From: Durusdinium trenchii
Taxonomy: Eukaryota > Sar > Dinophyceae > Suessiales > Symbiodiniaceae
Length of the DNA: 64,000 nucleotides
Assembly: GCA_963970005.1 (NCBI GenBank)
Contig: CAXAMN010004224.1
Coordinates: 1,012,172-1,076,171, forward strand
Reading direction: 5' to 3'
Below are positions 11,721 through 22,844 of this stretch, in pieces. Below the pieces are notes generated by a model that saw only the letters and a program-made list of their open reading frames with translations, was not told where the DNA came from and made no database searches. Each line of letters starts with the position of its first letter. Position 1 is the stretch's first letter. The position numbers were made by a program, and so were the translations under genes.

Positions 11721-12171
11721 GTGGGGAAGCTGAGACACGTGCGCCAAAGAGTCGGAGTGGGGAAGCACTCACGGTGGGAGTAGGACAAGAACCGGGGAAC
11801 ATCCTTCAACCTCATCCACAGACGTGACCGCTTTTTGCCCTCGAAGTTCGCATCGATTACTGTATCAACTTGTGACAATCAATCCTTCTACTAGAGTGAC
11901 TAGAGTGGGGTGTATGGGGAGAGCAAAAAAGAGTACCATTGCGCCAGTCGCGGTTACCACTTCTGAGTTTTTGGAGCTTCGCTTAGATCCTCCGCTGCAG
12001 ATCGCGACTCCTTCACGACTGCATGTCTGACAGACTCGCTCCTCTGCGTCAGGGCCGAATGCCCAACTTGGCCTTTCGTTTGGTATTTCTTGCATCAATG
12101 TTCGAAACAGCCGAAAAGGCACCAACACCCCGACGTCGCGCTTTTTTTCGCCGCGCTCGCTTTCTGCCGAG

Positions 12172-12237
12172 GTTATCCACCTCCACCTCCCCATGGCTAT
12201 GGACCACCGCCCCCGGGACCGCCGATGCCCGGGCACC
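12172..12237 (+). CDS. Exon D: Pro/Tyr/Gly-rich
   Basis: Strong acceptor (gctttctgccgag). After the split Gly it reads YPPPPPHGYGPPPPGPPMPG and then H. This continues the composition of exons A-C in matching phase. The 3' end is uncertain: GA donors follow at 12238 or later. Confidence 0.65.
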
Positions 12238-13172
12238 GAGAATCGGCCGAATCGCGGAGAGCCGACACCAATACTGGGCCAAACAGATCTGCCTTTTTAC
12301 CAGGAGTCACATGTCGGGGTGGTTGCTAGTCCCCCCCCTATCCTCCAATAATCGGCACCCCGTCTTGTGACTCCTGGTATACAGTCGTTGATGATCTATG
12401 ATGATTGAGGTGTGAGATGATGTAAGGATTGTTCATGATTTCAACCTGTGCTGACTATTGAACATAAACGTTGCAGCTTTCCAGGGTTCCAAGGAACCAG
12501 TTTAAATTGAGGACCAACACTTTGCAACCTATCCGTTCAAATTATCAATTCGATGTATTTGATGCTTTTGCAGGGAGTTTGGCGGCCCCCTTTTGCTCAA
12601 CGTGCCCGCCGAGCAGACGGTGTGTAATTGGGAATGGTCTTGATCAACAGTGGAAGCGGTTCCCCCTTTCATGAACCCAGGAATCCACGAGGTGAGCTTT
12701 TGGATGGTGTTTTCCTGACGTTTTGCACCGCTGAGCCAATTGATTTAATATGAAGCAGGATGTTTGTCCGTTTTTGTGCACTTAAACCTACCAAGTCAAA
12801 CCCAATGAGGATCGCTTCTAGACTGAGTTCTGTACGTACTACCGGGTGCCCAAGTTCCGTGGGAACCGCTTTACAGGTCCGTTGCCCAGAAAAGCTATTG
12901 AATTCGTTATCAAACATGGAAAAACCTCCAATCAAAGGATTAATCCCTTTCCCTTACACAAACCCTTTCACTCACATTGGAAATCAATGATTCTTCATCT
13001 GCAGCTTTCGAATCAGAGTCACTAAATAAAGAACGTTGATAAAAAAAGGGTGCAGTCAAAAATCCGACTCAAAACCCCAACTCAGGTCGGGTACGTTTTG
13101 CACCACAACATACTTACTGTATATGCCTTTTCGGATGAAAATGGAGCCTGAGGACTTCCCATAGGCTCCCAG

Positions 13173-13199
13173 GCTCCGGGGGAAGCGGCGCTCGTTACG
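13173..13199 (+). CDS. possible Gly/Ser-rich mini-exon E
   Basis: 27 bp, acceptor ggctcccag, donor GTCGCA, phase 1 on both sides, encoding SGGSGARY between split glycines. It would extend the low-complexity protein, but it is short and the acceptor is duplicated nearby, so chance is a real alternative. Confidence 0.25.
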
Positions 13200-13938
13200 G
13201 TCGCAGACGACCGTAGAGACCACCAGTTTCACCGGGGCGGCCCATGACGAAACGACCATGTTGGAGCTTGGCATGGCATGACGGTCATCGTTGAGGCTTT
13301 GGCCAGGGCCAAAATAGAGGTACGGGTACGTGGCCCGTGAAAACAGAGTGGGTGGGCGTGACTGAGTGGATGGATTTGTGACCTCCTCATTGACGCCCAT
13401 TGAGACGGGCCCCAGTTGTTGGTTGTTTGACCTCCAACTCTTCGTCAACATGACCATCAGCATCAGTGGGACGACCGTTTGCTTCACTGGACCAGAGGCT
13501 GGTGGGTACACGGACGGCCGTTCTGTAGACATGTTGGCCACAACGACCGTTCTTGCAGCACCGATGGCCACGGAAGACCAGACACGCAAGACAAGACACG
13601 CAAAGGCATGCCTCAAGATACACCATGATGCCTCAAGCAAGCGTCGACGTACTCTCAGAGGACATGAACTGGCCCACTGAGGAATACATTGACTAGAGGA
13701 CACACGGTTGTTCCGGATGCTCAAAGATTCAGTTCGTCAAAAAACACCGATGGACTGCACACATGAGTGGGCCCACAAATTCACACCCCCTTTGGCAGGG
13801 GAGTACCAGTCACTTGGTCAGTACTTAGTAGACATATCTATAGATCGACAAATTTGTTTGATTGTCTCTCTAGTACTTAATTGTTAACACAGTATTACCA
13901 GCGCAGTACATCTAGAACTTATCCATTTTGTCTACCAG

Positions 13939-14118
13939 GCGACTAGAACCAATCCTTCGTTGGGCATCAAAACGCTCCCCCCACGCGCGCGCTTCGTTCA
14001 CACTGCACCACCCTTCGCCGCATGGACTGAAGCTTCGCCTATGACCAAGCGATGCTGCGCGATGCTCGGCGAGAAAAGACCGGAGGGCCATGGCAATGCG
14101 AAAGATGACACTGACTGA
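13939..14118 (+). CDS. candidate terminal exon
   Basis: Pyrimidine-rich acceptor (ttttgtctaccag) followed by 59 in-frame codons and TGA at 14116. Includes LPPRARFVHTAPPFAAWTEA and then SPMTKRCCAMLGEKRPEGHG. A shorter phase-1 exon (14033-14092, GC donor) lies within it. Unknown family. Confidence 0.4.
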   Translation, partial: ATRTNPSLGIKTLPPRARFVHTAPPFAAWTEASPMTKRCCAMLGEKRPEGHGNAKDDTD

Positions 14119-14152
14119 TACACCCCCGCAGACTCATGGACTGGACACTGAA

Positions 14153-14224
14153 CATTCACCCAGTGTAGAAGACCCTTTGTCCGAAGACTAACCCAGTGGT
14201 TTTGGGGGGCCATGTTAATCTGCA
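14153..14224 (+). repeat. dispersed 70-bp repeat (copy)
   Basis: gaagaccctttgtc, cccagtggttttggggggcc, atgttaatctgcag. The same ending occurs at 47654-47722; related pieces at 1624-1677, 29708-29745, 35172-35237 and 62353-62407. Confidence 0.55.
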
Positions 14225-14604
14225 GCGTAGTAAATAACGGGAGGAATGAAGGGTTCCTTTCAGATAGATTCGATCCAGCCACCCTCATGCTTCCCTTTGC
14301 ACGGGAAATGGCTACAGTTTCGGGTGCGGAGCTCCGGTGCCAAATCCGCACACTTGAGGTGTATACATGGCCTGTGAATGATGGCACCTCCCCCAGCAAA
14401 GCATGGTTTCCGTATCCTTGATGAAAGGATTTGTTCATTGTACCCTGGATCAACCCGGGGTGCCGTGACCCACAGAGAGAAGTTGACCACAGGTGCCGAG
14501 GTCGATTGCAAGACACCTGCAGATTTGACGTTGAACCCGGAGCATCACGTTTCATGTGAAAGGTGTTGGGATGTTTTGGGACCCCATCGCGTGGATTCGG
14601 AATG

Positions 14605-14640
14605 CGGCACTATAGTAGCATAGGCGGCACTATAGTAGCA
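14605..14640 (+). repeat. 20-bp period tandem duplication
   Basis: ggcactatagtagca occurs twice, 20 bp apart. Confidence 0.65.
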
Positions 14641-15126
14641 GCTAAGCGACGCTGGAAGACCATCGTCCTTTCACAAACGGAGATTGTCCCACTGGACGTG
14701 TCCAAACAAAATTGTTTTCCCTTTGCTACGCGACGTTTTAAACTCTATATATATATATCGATAACTATATATAATACTCCTAACAATCCATCTATAGAAT
14801 ATTTACCTATACATTGGCATTGGGGGTGGTTTCAGGTTTCAATGTAGGTAAATATTTCATACATGGGTGGTTTGGGTATTGATTCTTTGATCATGTTTGA
14901 TCACATGTCATGTTTTAGCATGTTTCAGCACTTGCTTTGTGCAGTTCCGGTTCCACTGTTTTGCATCAAAAGCAGTTCCATGCAGTGCTCAACGGCATCT
15001 TGAAAAGGTATGAACAAGTTACATACCCGTTGACCCGTTCTTCATCGTTTTCTCAGAGGTGAATCGGTGAATCGGCTTTGGACTCTTCCAGACTTGGTGG
15101 AGTGAAAAAAGGAACCCGAGTGCACC

Positions 15127-15640
15127 AGCACCCACAGCTTCGACCGAGCAAACTTCGACCTGTTGCACGGCTTGCGACGTGGCCACTGACCCATACGCTA
15201 CTGGTGCAACCGTTTGTAGCAACCTGGACCAAAAGGATACAACATCGGATGAATCGAACAACTACTATTTTTCCTGGAGGTGCTTGTAGTCAAGGTGCTT
15301 GTCCTTATTTAGTTTGTGTATGTATGCCAAACTTGGAGGGTAGGAGTGCCCCTGTCACATCCACACACGGCGAGGTCGAGCCAAACCACCCGAGAAGGGC
15401 CCCAACTACCTCCTGAGAAGGTGGTTAGGGCGGGTTTTGGAGGGATAGGGTGTCTTCTTCGCATCAAATCCGATGAGGATCACGGAGTGGACCTGCGCCA
15501 CGCTGAGCTGAGGACTAGCAGCTATACGCAGGTCATCTCCTCCGGTGCGGCTTATGTGGATGCTTGGTCGATCGTGGTGCGGCTGCGCGGGTGGATGCTG
15601 TCGAAAAAAAGTCTCCAACAAACTGGAGGTATACTTGTCC
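15127..15640 (+). CDS. two coding-like islands, frames unresolved
   Basis: Island 1 (about 15127-15210) reads PTASTEQTSTCCTACDVATD in phase 1 up to a GTGCAA donor; a minus-strand frame is also open. Island 2 (about 15470-15610) reads DLRHAELRTSSYTQVISSG and then AAYVDAWSIVVRLRGWML, possibly a beta-rich segment. A foldback fragment (15391-15447) sits between them. Confidence 0.35.
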
Positions 15641-16264
15641 AGTTTGAGGTCATTTCTTTTTTAGATGGTCTTCGAAGGCCCCGGACAACACAAGACAAAA
15701 GAGAAGGCCCGGGCCGAGCTGCTCCTCCAGTAGGTTCCACTAGCAAGAGGCCTTGATTTGGAAGAGCTCGAAGAGCTGCCATATATGTGCACGCATTAGT
15801 CCAAGTTTGTGTGAACCTTTCAATCGATCGAACGGGTGACTCCCTTTTTGAACGCATGCCTATATTCTGCCTGACAATCATGGAGTGGATAGCATGGCAC
15901 GTTGGATGACCATGTTCCGCTACAAAGAGGTGGCTTTCCCACTTCCATGATTTCAAGGAGTCTAATTAAACACTTTGGGGCACAACTCATGAAACACTGG
16001 CTCATGTTGTAGACGCACCCTGGCCGCGCTTGGGTGGGGTCAGTGGCCGCTAGATTGCAAAAGGTCACCGATCTCTGGTCCGTCCCAGTGATTCCAGAGT
16101 CTTACACCCAGACGGCTTCCCTGGAGCCTATATATATATATATGGCATGGAGGGATGAACCAATTCCTAGCGTTTTGAGGCCAAACTTGGAGCCGTCTTG
16201 GGCGCCCTAACGGCTACACCCCGACGTCGCTTTCGTGCATGTCGTCGTCGCTCCGACATCCCAG

Positions 16265-16391
16265 GTGGGTCCCGGGCACGAGTTTGAGCGGATGGCCCCT
16301 CGGCTCGGCAGCGACGAAGGTCCGTGCGGCTGGAGCCCAACACCGTTCAAGCCGGATCAGATCCGCAAAGCGCCTAAGCGCCTTCTTAAGG
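16265..16391 (+). CDS. candidate exon
   Basis: After acceptor acatcccag the frame reads VGPGHEFERMAPRLGSDEGP and then CGWSPTPFKPDQIRKAPKRL, with high GC3. A possible donor is GTCCGT after 16320. An in-frame TAA upstream (16208) shows the exon must start near here. Confidence 0.45.
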
Positions 16392-16915
16392 GCTTAGCAT
16401 GGCTTAGGTGGTTGTTTTGTTTGTGTTTTGCCGTGTAATGACCTTTGAAATGTTGGAGTGATTCAAAGTGGATTGCTGATCAATTTAGTGGTCCGAAAGT
16501 GCAACTCTGGCTGATGAACCATCATGGCGGGCACTCTGTGGATTGTTGAGCATTTGCAGACCTTTACCGGACGGACAACGTCACACCACAATATGAGACA
16601 TTTGGTTCAACAAGCCTTTTGCAACTGGGCTGTATACCACGAATGACATATGGTGTCTCCAGAGCCTACAAAGTTTCCTCGATGTGTCAGCAAGGTTCCA
16701 GTTTATTCAGCAGATCCTTACTGGGCATGGAGGAACACCCCCCATACCATGTCGATATCCTTTTTCCTTCCCCATTCACTTGATAAATATGACTGCAAAG
16801 GGATCTGTGACAATTGCACACAGATCCCAATTCACATCACACGAGAATATTCTCCCATGTACAATCGAACGGCAACGGGTACCCGTTTCAAAGACAAGGG
16901 AAATAGTTCCTACAG

Positions 16916-16970
16916 CGAGAGGCTCTGTGTGTGCCTGCGCTCCAGGATATACTGGCCGCTCAATTCTACG
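16916..16970 (+). CDS. possible EGF-like exon fragment
   Basis: Acceptor gttcctacag, then RGSVCACAPGYTGRS, which matches the C-x-C-x-x-G-Y-x-G core of EGF-like repeats. Donor GTTATA. The remaining cysteines of a repeat would have to lie on flanking exons, which I could not find. Confidence 0.3.
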
Positions 16971-17182
16971 GTTATATATCAAATTGTTCAATTGATCTGT
17001 GCAGCTGCTTGCCCAGCTAGCACGTGAGATGACCGAAAATTCTTGTTGCGGAACCTCTGTGGCAAGTGCCACGGTGGCACTGAGTGAGCCCTTAAAACTC
17101 ACTCAATCATGCCAAACAAATCCCAATCCATGAAGCCTAGCAGGTTGTTCTATTTTTTTCCACGGTCTCTACATGAATCAAG

Positions 17183-17302
17183 AAGGGAGGCAGTTGAGTG
17201 AGGGATCTCGGATGAGCTATGCCACTTCATCTCGGATCAGCTCGTGTTCCACCCGTGAAACTGAGGAAGACTTCTTTGCACCACCGCTGGAGAATTGGGG
17301 CG
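17183..17302 (+). CDS. internal exon, Ser-rich/acidic
   Basis: Acceptor preceded by a long pyrimidine tract and ending in gaatcaag, donor GTCCAT, phase 1 on both sides (120 bp). Encodes GRQLSEGSRMSYATSSRISS and then CSTRETEEDFFAPPLENWG. A second frame just downstream (AWEDGFPNIKEITGRLQNER, from 17333) is also coding-like. Confidence 0.5.
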
Positions 17303-17915
17303 GTCCATATTTGACCATGATCCTGAGATGGAATGGCGTGGGAGGACGGTTTTCCAAACATAAAGGAGATCACGGGCAGGCTACAAAACGAGAGGTTTAA
17401 CATTTTGTTTGTTTCTCCGGCAGCTTCCTGGATCTCAGATTATCTCAGATTCCCTTTCAAAAAGGCGGACCACGGAAAATTGGTCAGAACAGAGTGTAGT
17501 ACCTCCCTTGCAGGGTGAAGAAGTTCTTATCCGTGGCCTGACCTCACTGCCCCGGTCATGGGTTCCCCAGTTCCCCACCTGAGAAAAACCGAGTGGTCCA
17601 AAGCACCACTCCACAACTCCCTGACACCATCAACTCGCACATACAGATCAGTTGGGGTACATAGTTGAAAAGGGGTCAACATATGCAACATATAATTAAC
17701 ATATTACGATGTTTTGCATTATGTGCTATTCTGTTTATATATATTATATAGTGTTTGTATTACATATATCTATACATACAGAATATACATATATATAGTA
17801 TATTGCATGTGTATAACACTCCCATGGAGTGTTTGGGTTCCACAATAATATGTGGCTCCAGGGTGTGTGTTTTCTCTCTGTTTCGCACCCGTCCTTTTTG
17901 TCGCAGCTTCGTAGA

Positions 17916-17990
17916 CGTCCTAGCCTTCGCAGCCTTAGGTGCTTGCGTGGCATGCATCTCTCAGCGACCAACTGGACCATATTTGTTTGG
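17916..17990 (+). CDS. weak candidate exon
   Basis: After the pyrimidine-rich cctttttgtcgcag the frame reads VDVLAFAALGACVACISQRP. Hydrophobic and Cys-containing; no clear donor. A 40-bp tandem duplication follows at 18007. Confidence 0.25.
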
Positions 17991-18006
17991 GCATTTCATG
18001 GTAATG

Positions 18007-18086
18007 CGTCCTTGCTCCTAGTAGCGATGGCAGGAGCCCCCAGTATCGTCCTTGCTCCTAGTAGCGATGGCAGGAGCCCCCAGTCC
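18007..18086 (+). repeat. 40-bp tandem duplication
   Basis: Two copies of a unit starting cgtccttgctcctagtagcg; a degenerate relative of its flank follows at 18107. Confidence 0.75.
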
Positions 18087-18171
18087 CAGTAGCTTCTTGT
18101 TCCTTGGCATTTCGGGGTAATGCTTCCTGCTCAGCCCCGGACACATGGAGGGCAAAGTCTTTCCCACCCAG

Positions 18172-18384
18172 AAGAAATCCTGCCAACGCTGTTGGCGAAA
18201 ACAGAAACGTGGCGTCCGCACCTGAAGGCTGCAGTTCCTCTCTCACCATGGCTGGCTGCTGGATTTGCCTTTGGACCAGCGGAAGCTCCTGCTGCTCAGC
18301 GTGCCCTTCTGTGCCGGCTTCATGGAACCTTCAGCATGATTCACCCCGGCTGGAAGACCATCTTGTTCCCCCTGAACCCCCCAG
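18172..18384 (+). CDS. internal exon, unknown helical/hydrophobic protein
   Basis: 213 bp, acceptor tctttcccacccag, donor GTGGTA, phase 1 on both sides. Encodes 70 residues, starting EILPTLLAKTETWRPHLKAA and continuing through LAAGFAFGPAEAPAAQRALL to IHPGWKTILFPLNPP. Its length, uninterrupted frame and codon use make it one of the better exons in the window. No family recognised. Confidence 0.55.
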
Positions 18385-18491
18385 GTGGTATGCGGCAGGC
18401 AAGCCACTGAATTCGGTTTTTTGGGCATCGGCGAGTCGGTGAACAGTGAACCTCACGTGGTGAAAGGGTCCAGAGGCCTCATGAGACGCAG

Positions 18492-18597
18492 GCTGTCGCT
18501 CAGCGCCTTGAGCTCAGCCAGAACATCACTGTCCAACGGGTTCTTGAGGCAGAGGTTCTGAAAGCCTCCTGCGAAACGAGAGATTTTGCCCTTGGAG
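18492..18597 (+). CDS. internal exon, coiled-coil-like
   Basis: After acceptor agacgcag the frame reads AVAQRLELSQNITVQRVLEA and then EVLKASCETRDFALG, and exits at a strong donor GTGGGT in phase 1. Heptad-like spacing of L/V residues suggests a helical coiled coil. Confidence 0.55.
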
Positions 18598-18999
18598 GTG
18601 GGTAGGATTAATTATTTGGAATCATATTATTCATTGTAGGATCTAGAGTTGCGAGGTTGAACATTTTAGGACCATTCTCAATTCAGGATGTAGTAAGACA
18701 TCGACTCGATCCATTCACGGACTTCGATCTTCAAGAAAACTGAAAGCTTTCCACATCCATCCTCCTTCACCACACAACACTCATGGAATGAGAAAAGGAT
18801 AGAAAAAGCAGACCATCAGTCTCCACCGTCCTGGACAGAAGCTGCCAGGAATGCCCATCTCTTCCAAGATTTCTGCAAGACAACTGGCTTCCTGGGAACC
18901 CCCAGGCGGGTCGGCACGCACCAGGGGACTCCAACACCCCTTTGGACCCTTCTCCTAGACTCACCTAGACAGGCAAGACCAGCTTAGCTGGAAAAGGAC

Positions 19000-19099
19000 G
19001 ATCCATTGCCACCTTCTCAGAAGGTACGACTGGACTCGCCAAGCTTGTACAAGGTACGTGTTTCCAATCACCTGAGAAGTTACGACTGGATCCCTAGGG
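19000..19099. repeat. foldback family A
   Basis: Arms ccaccttctcagaaggtac and gagaagttacgactggatcc, ending ccctaggg. Confidence 0.6.
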
Positions 19100-19117
19100 T
19101 TGGTAGAATCTATAGTG

Positions 19118-19219
19118 CTACTGGCCCAACCTCCGTTTCGGTTCGGTGGTTGGGGTGGGTGCCAGGGGGGTCGACTACCACCGAACCTGAGGAGATGGGG
19201 CGTTCGGAGCTCTAGGGGA
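19118..19219. repeat. foldback family B
   Basis: cctccgtttcggttcggtgg ... ccaccgaacctgaggaga, core ggggtgggtgccaggggggt. Immediately follows a family A copy. Confidence 0.65.
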
Positions 19220-19230
19220 ATCAAGCCCAG

Positions 19231-19317
19231 CTTTGCCCGGGGACTTTGGTTCCAAATTCGAAACATCCACCCGGTTCGATCGGCGCATTCGACCAAAGAT
19301 CCTGCGATTTGGCTCTG
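19231..19317 (+). CDS. internal exon, basic
   Basis: 87 bp, acceptor tcaagcccag, donor GTGAAG, phase 1 on both sides. Encodes LPGDFGSKFETSTRFDRRIR and then PKILRFGS. Minus-strand frames are also open, but splice signals favour plus. Confidence 0.45.
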
Positions 19318-19541
19318 GTGAAGCAGGCGGCTTCGCATTTCTATTTGGTTTCCATCCAAGCATGATGCGTCATGATGTCGTCATGTTGCGTCGCAATTGT
19401 TTTTGGTGTTTTTGGTGCGCGTTGTTCAACAGATATCGGAGACCTTGAATATTTTTGGCTCGGATGAGATGCTCAGGATCCGTCATTCTCTCGCAAACAA
19501 GGCAACTTGTATACTTACGTTGCGCGCGAGTGTCACGCAAG

Positions 19542-19766
19542 CATCATTCAGCACCTTCAGCACCCCCTCGCTGGTTTTGTGTGGGTTGGTTTGCCCGAAG
19601 GTGCGGATTGGCCCGCACCTGATCAGTCCCAACCCGTTGGGACTCGCGCGGCACAACGTCCTGTTCGTCGAACCTCCCGGAACGTCCCGGGAGTTCCCGA
19701 GGCACTGGGCGTTTCGATGTTGGGTACTGATTGCCAGTCGAGCAGCACCTGGGCCGCCAAGGAGAG
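19542..19766 (+). CDS. internal exon, unknown
   Basis: 225 bp, acceptor gtcacgcaag, donor GTACGT, phase 1 on both sides, GC3 about 70 percent. Includes VRIGPHLISPNPLGLARHNV and then LFVEPPGTSREFPRHWAFRC. A competing plus frame (ADWPAPDQSQPVGTRAAQRP) is also open over most of it. Confidence 0.45.
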
Positions 19767-20307
19767 GTACGTGACCCGACGCTTGGATTGGGTGCTCCGA
19801 CGCGCCGCAAAAGAGCTGCGAAGGAGCCGCGAAGGAGGGGCGGAAAAGCACCATGCCGGGGGCCTTCTATTTTTTTTGGGGGGTGGGGGGTTGAGACATT
19901 GGCTGTTGGCACCCTACTAGATGAGATACAGTATATCATAAATTGGTCATAACATCCACAGCCTCTGAGCACAGCTCCAGCTTTGGCATGTGGGACTCTG
20001 GTGGCGCTATCATTAAGGCACCTGATGTTGAAAAGGAGAAAGTAAGCACATCATGTTTTGCCAATCACAACCTCTTTGGCGCTGGAAGATCACAAAGTTC
20101 AAAGTGGCCTGGCCACACCCTGGTGGTGCATTTTGTGGCCAGAGCCACACCTTGGTAGGATGAATTTCAGGGGCGCAGCCTGGCGCAGCTTACATGCACC
20201 ATACACCATCCCAGCAACCCATCCTTCCAACATACATGCCATATACTAAATTTGTTTACGTCGTAGACTTCAACCCAGTTTCCGTGAGTTGGAGAGACCT
20301 CTCCCAG

Positions 20308-20370
20308 GCGGATGTCCCAGATGTCCCTTTGCTAAGGAACGTTTCCTGGACAAGTTCTGCAACTTCGCCA
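20308..20370 (+). CDS. candidate Cys-rich exon
   Basis: Excellent acceptor (agacctctcccag). The phase-1 frame reads GCPRCPFAKERFLDKFCNFA, with a CxxC pair, then a possible GA donor. A second frame through this stretch belongs to a 238-codon open run (20194-20910). Confidence 0.35.
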
Positions 20371-20401
20371 GATGGATTTGACTCATGCGAGCCTGCCCAA
20401 G

Positions 20402-20560
20402 TGCGCCTGGGACAGAGGTTCGAAGTTCGGAGGTTCCGGTTTGGGACTTGGCCCCCTGGAAGGCAATGGGGAGAGATGTGGAAGGTTGTGGACATGGCAA
20501 TTCACACCTTGTGGATGTTGGTGTTGGAACTTCCTTCGACCGAAGTGAGGATCTACCTTG
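20402..20560 (+). CDS. candidate exon with hydrophobic helix
   Basis: Acceptor gcctgcccaag, donor GTATTG, phase 1 on both sides. Encodes RLGQRFEVRRFRFGTWPPGR and then a possible membrane or buried helix, VVDMAIHTLWMLVLEL. The region is open in several frames. Confidence 0.4.
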
Positions 20561-20672
20561 GTATTGTGAAAACCAGGGAGGGCGAGGTTTCGGGTCACAG
20601 GTGGTTCTACAGATCCCGCGTCCTGCAAGACTTCGATCTGCAGCGTGTGATACATAAAGAAAGGGAGAGCAG

Positions 20673-20864
20673 GGAAGGACCGGCATTGTCTGGAGCCTTT
20701 CCCTTCAAAAAACCGGCTGCGATTCGTAGCGGTGACGACAGCTACAGCTACGACATGCTACGACATGCCGACCGAGCTTCTGGTAGAGCAAGTTGCTGTG
20801 TCAAATATAGCTTGGTTGGTGGACTTGACAGAGCGTCCACTACGGTTGGACGGCGGAGTGCGAG
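20673..20864 (+). CDS. internal exon, unknown
   Basis: 192 bp, acceptor gggagagcag, donor GTGGTT, phase 1 on both sides. Encodes 63 residues with very natural composition: RLRFVAVTTATATTCYDMPT, then ELLVEQVAVSNIAWLVDLTE and RPLRLDGGVR. If the donor is skipped the frame ends at TGA 20908. A different long frame also overlaps here. Confidence 0.5.
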
Positions 20865-21178
20865 GTGGTTCCTCCCAAAGATCGCAGATGGAGTTGACCC
20901 ACTGAGTTGAGCAGCAATTACGGATGGGCAGTTTGTCAGTTTGCAGATGCTTGCAGGATCCTCGGCAGGGTGCCTACAGATTGGCAACCGATAGTTGGAA
21001 GGAACGTTACTTTGGTGTTGACATATGTTGACATAATGTATAGAGGAGGCCCGAATCAGTCACGCCACACCGCATCAGATGCTGAAGACAACACTGTGGA
21101 CCAGGTCCAGCATTTGGTACATGTGTACATCAGGAATAATTTTAGAAGGTCAGGATCTATAAGTCATATTTTTGCCAG

Positions 21179-21279
21179 GCCCCCGGTGGTACTATTGGTC
21201 TTTGGCAAAGTTTCAACCATTGCTTCCTGCCAACGCCCGGGTCACCACCACCAGCCCAAAGGGCTTAGAAGATCATTGA
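21179..21279 (+). CDS. candidate terminal or internal exon
   Basis: Strong acceptor (catatttttgccag). After a split Gly: PRWYYWSLAKFQPLLPANAR, then VTTTSPK. It either exits at a GC donor after 21262 or continues to TGA at 21277. Confidence 0.45.
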
Positions 21280-21379
21280 ATCAATCCAAGAGAGCTTGAG
21301 ACCCTTTGGGACCCTGCATGGGTATATAGATTCACATCCTCTGTTAGATCTCCCAACCAACCTGGAACCATCGCGCAAG

Positions 21380-21457
21380 CGCGGCTGTGCCCCGTGCACC
21401 CCGGTGGGCGTGGTGCTGAGGCTCTTTGGCTTTGGGCGTACATCCGGAGGCTACCAG
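21380..21457 (+). CDS. GC-rich exon, two possible frames
   Basis: 78 bp between acceptor catcgcgcaag and donor GTCAGC. Phase-1 reading: RLCPVHPGGRGAEALWLWAY. Phase-0 reading: RGCAPCTPVGVVLRLFGFGR, with somewhat higher GC3. Either splices as a symmetric exon. Confidence 0.4.
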
Positions 21458-22182
21458 GTCAGCCATTCTCGCCTGTTCTCAGTCTCTTTTTGGTTTTTTT
21501 TCGGGTGATCATTGTTCAGACCCACGTGACTTGGCTAGCCTTCTGCCCGAGAGCAGCAAATAACTAAACCTTCTCCCTTCCTTGCGCTTATTGTTTTTAG
21601 ATGTGTTTAGATTGATTGCGGCGCGGCGTAAGTTGAAGGAAGTGGAGGCAGCTGAACAGTTTGTGAAGTTGCTTCTGCAAAAAAACGCCGCCCTGTCCCC
21701 TTGAATGGCCCAAGTGCCTGACTTGCTTGAGTTTAGTGGCCTGCCAGCCTGGCTGGCTTAGCCTTTTGTGTCCACCATTGCCAGAAAAGGGCCCAGTGGG
21801 AGTGTGGAGGGCTTGGTTCTGTGTTATAAGTTATATATTGATGGCGGTAGCTTCAATGTGTGAGATGGGTATTATTCCAATCTAAAATGCATAATGTAAC
21901 ATGTAACATATATATATATATTATGTTATTATCTTTATATTTGTATTTCATTCATGCCGGGAGTCCAGCAGACGCAGTTTCGAAGCCCGGAAACACCCTC
22001 AGTTCTGAGTGGAAAGTAAAGGGTGTGCATGTTCCTTTCCCCGTCAAAGTTCCGGCTTCATCCGGCTTCTTGCTCCCATCTTTGCTCCTGCCTTCCAGAA
22101 CTTGGCACGCCGAACATCCACCGAGGCTAATTGGTGGCCAGTTTCAGATACAGGCTAAAATTCCCATACAGAATGTTGAGAG

Positions 22183-22457
22183 GAGCTTGTTTCGACCTTT
22201 TGAAGAGTGCAGGTACTACACTGAAGGAACTGAGGGAACCCCCAAGTGTTGGACAGCTGGGTTTCACGAAGCTGGGTTACACGATCTTTACACGCCACGT
22301 CCTCTGTGTCAGGACGGGCTGGGTGGAAATTATCTCAAAGGTTGTCCACAGCCTTCTGCCTCACGGCCTGTGCGTGTTCGCTACCTACTTCGACATTGAC
22401 ACTAGGGTGGCAGAGATCCGCCAGGGCTTGGATGGCTGGGGGGTTGGAGTCTGGTGA
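22183..22457 (+). CDS. long exon or terminal coding segment, unknown helical protein
   Basis: An uninterrupted plus frame with marked coding preference (AAG, CTG, GAC, GTG). Includes ACFDLLKSAGTTLKELREPP, VGQLGFTKLGYTIFTRHVLC and HGLCVFATYFDIDTRVAEIR, to a TGA at 22455. A GTGAGC donor lies just before the stop. Another frame is open for 179 codons across 21860-22399 but has less typical codons. Possibly an all-helical or TPR-like unit; no family assigned. Confidence 0.5.
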
Positions 22458-22844
22458 GCAGCTATTCCTAGCTTTACGTGCGCACTATACTATACTATCA
22501 TTTTCTCATCCACTTGTATAATCAGTTCAGTACTTATAGTAATTTATCCGATGTAACTTTATATATATTCATGCAATCCAAGTTATCCTAAATCAAACAA
22601 TGCATTTCGTAATCCAAGTAATATAACAGGACCCTCCAAAGGGGCCCGAAACTTGCCGATTTTTCGCACTGAACGGGTCTCTTTTTGACACTGTGGGGAG
22701 AACGGTCATGTCCCTGAAATTTGCAAAGAAACATCCGGTAGCTTGGTATTGCAGCCTCCTACGAAGTACGTGATGCATGTTGTTTGGGGGGATTGGGGAC
22801 ATCCCACCCAAATCCTGATAGGATAAGGTGAACGTTTACTACTA

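Noticed and set aside
13056..13724. 222-codon minus-strand open frame
   Set aside because: No coding preference; plus readings (exon E and a 104-codon frame) are about as good. Left unannotated.
15470..15610. Jacalin-like lectin
   Set aside because: The SGAAYVDAW segment resembles part of that fold, but there is no glycine-rich start or second motif.
20194..20910. 238-codon plus open frame as one gene
   Set aside because: Splice signals and codon use favour several separate exons in different frames across this stretch.
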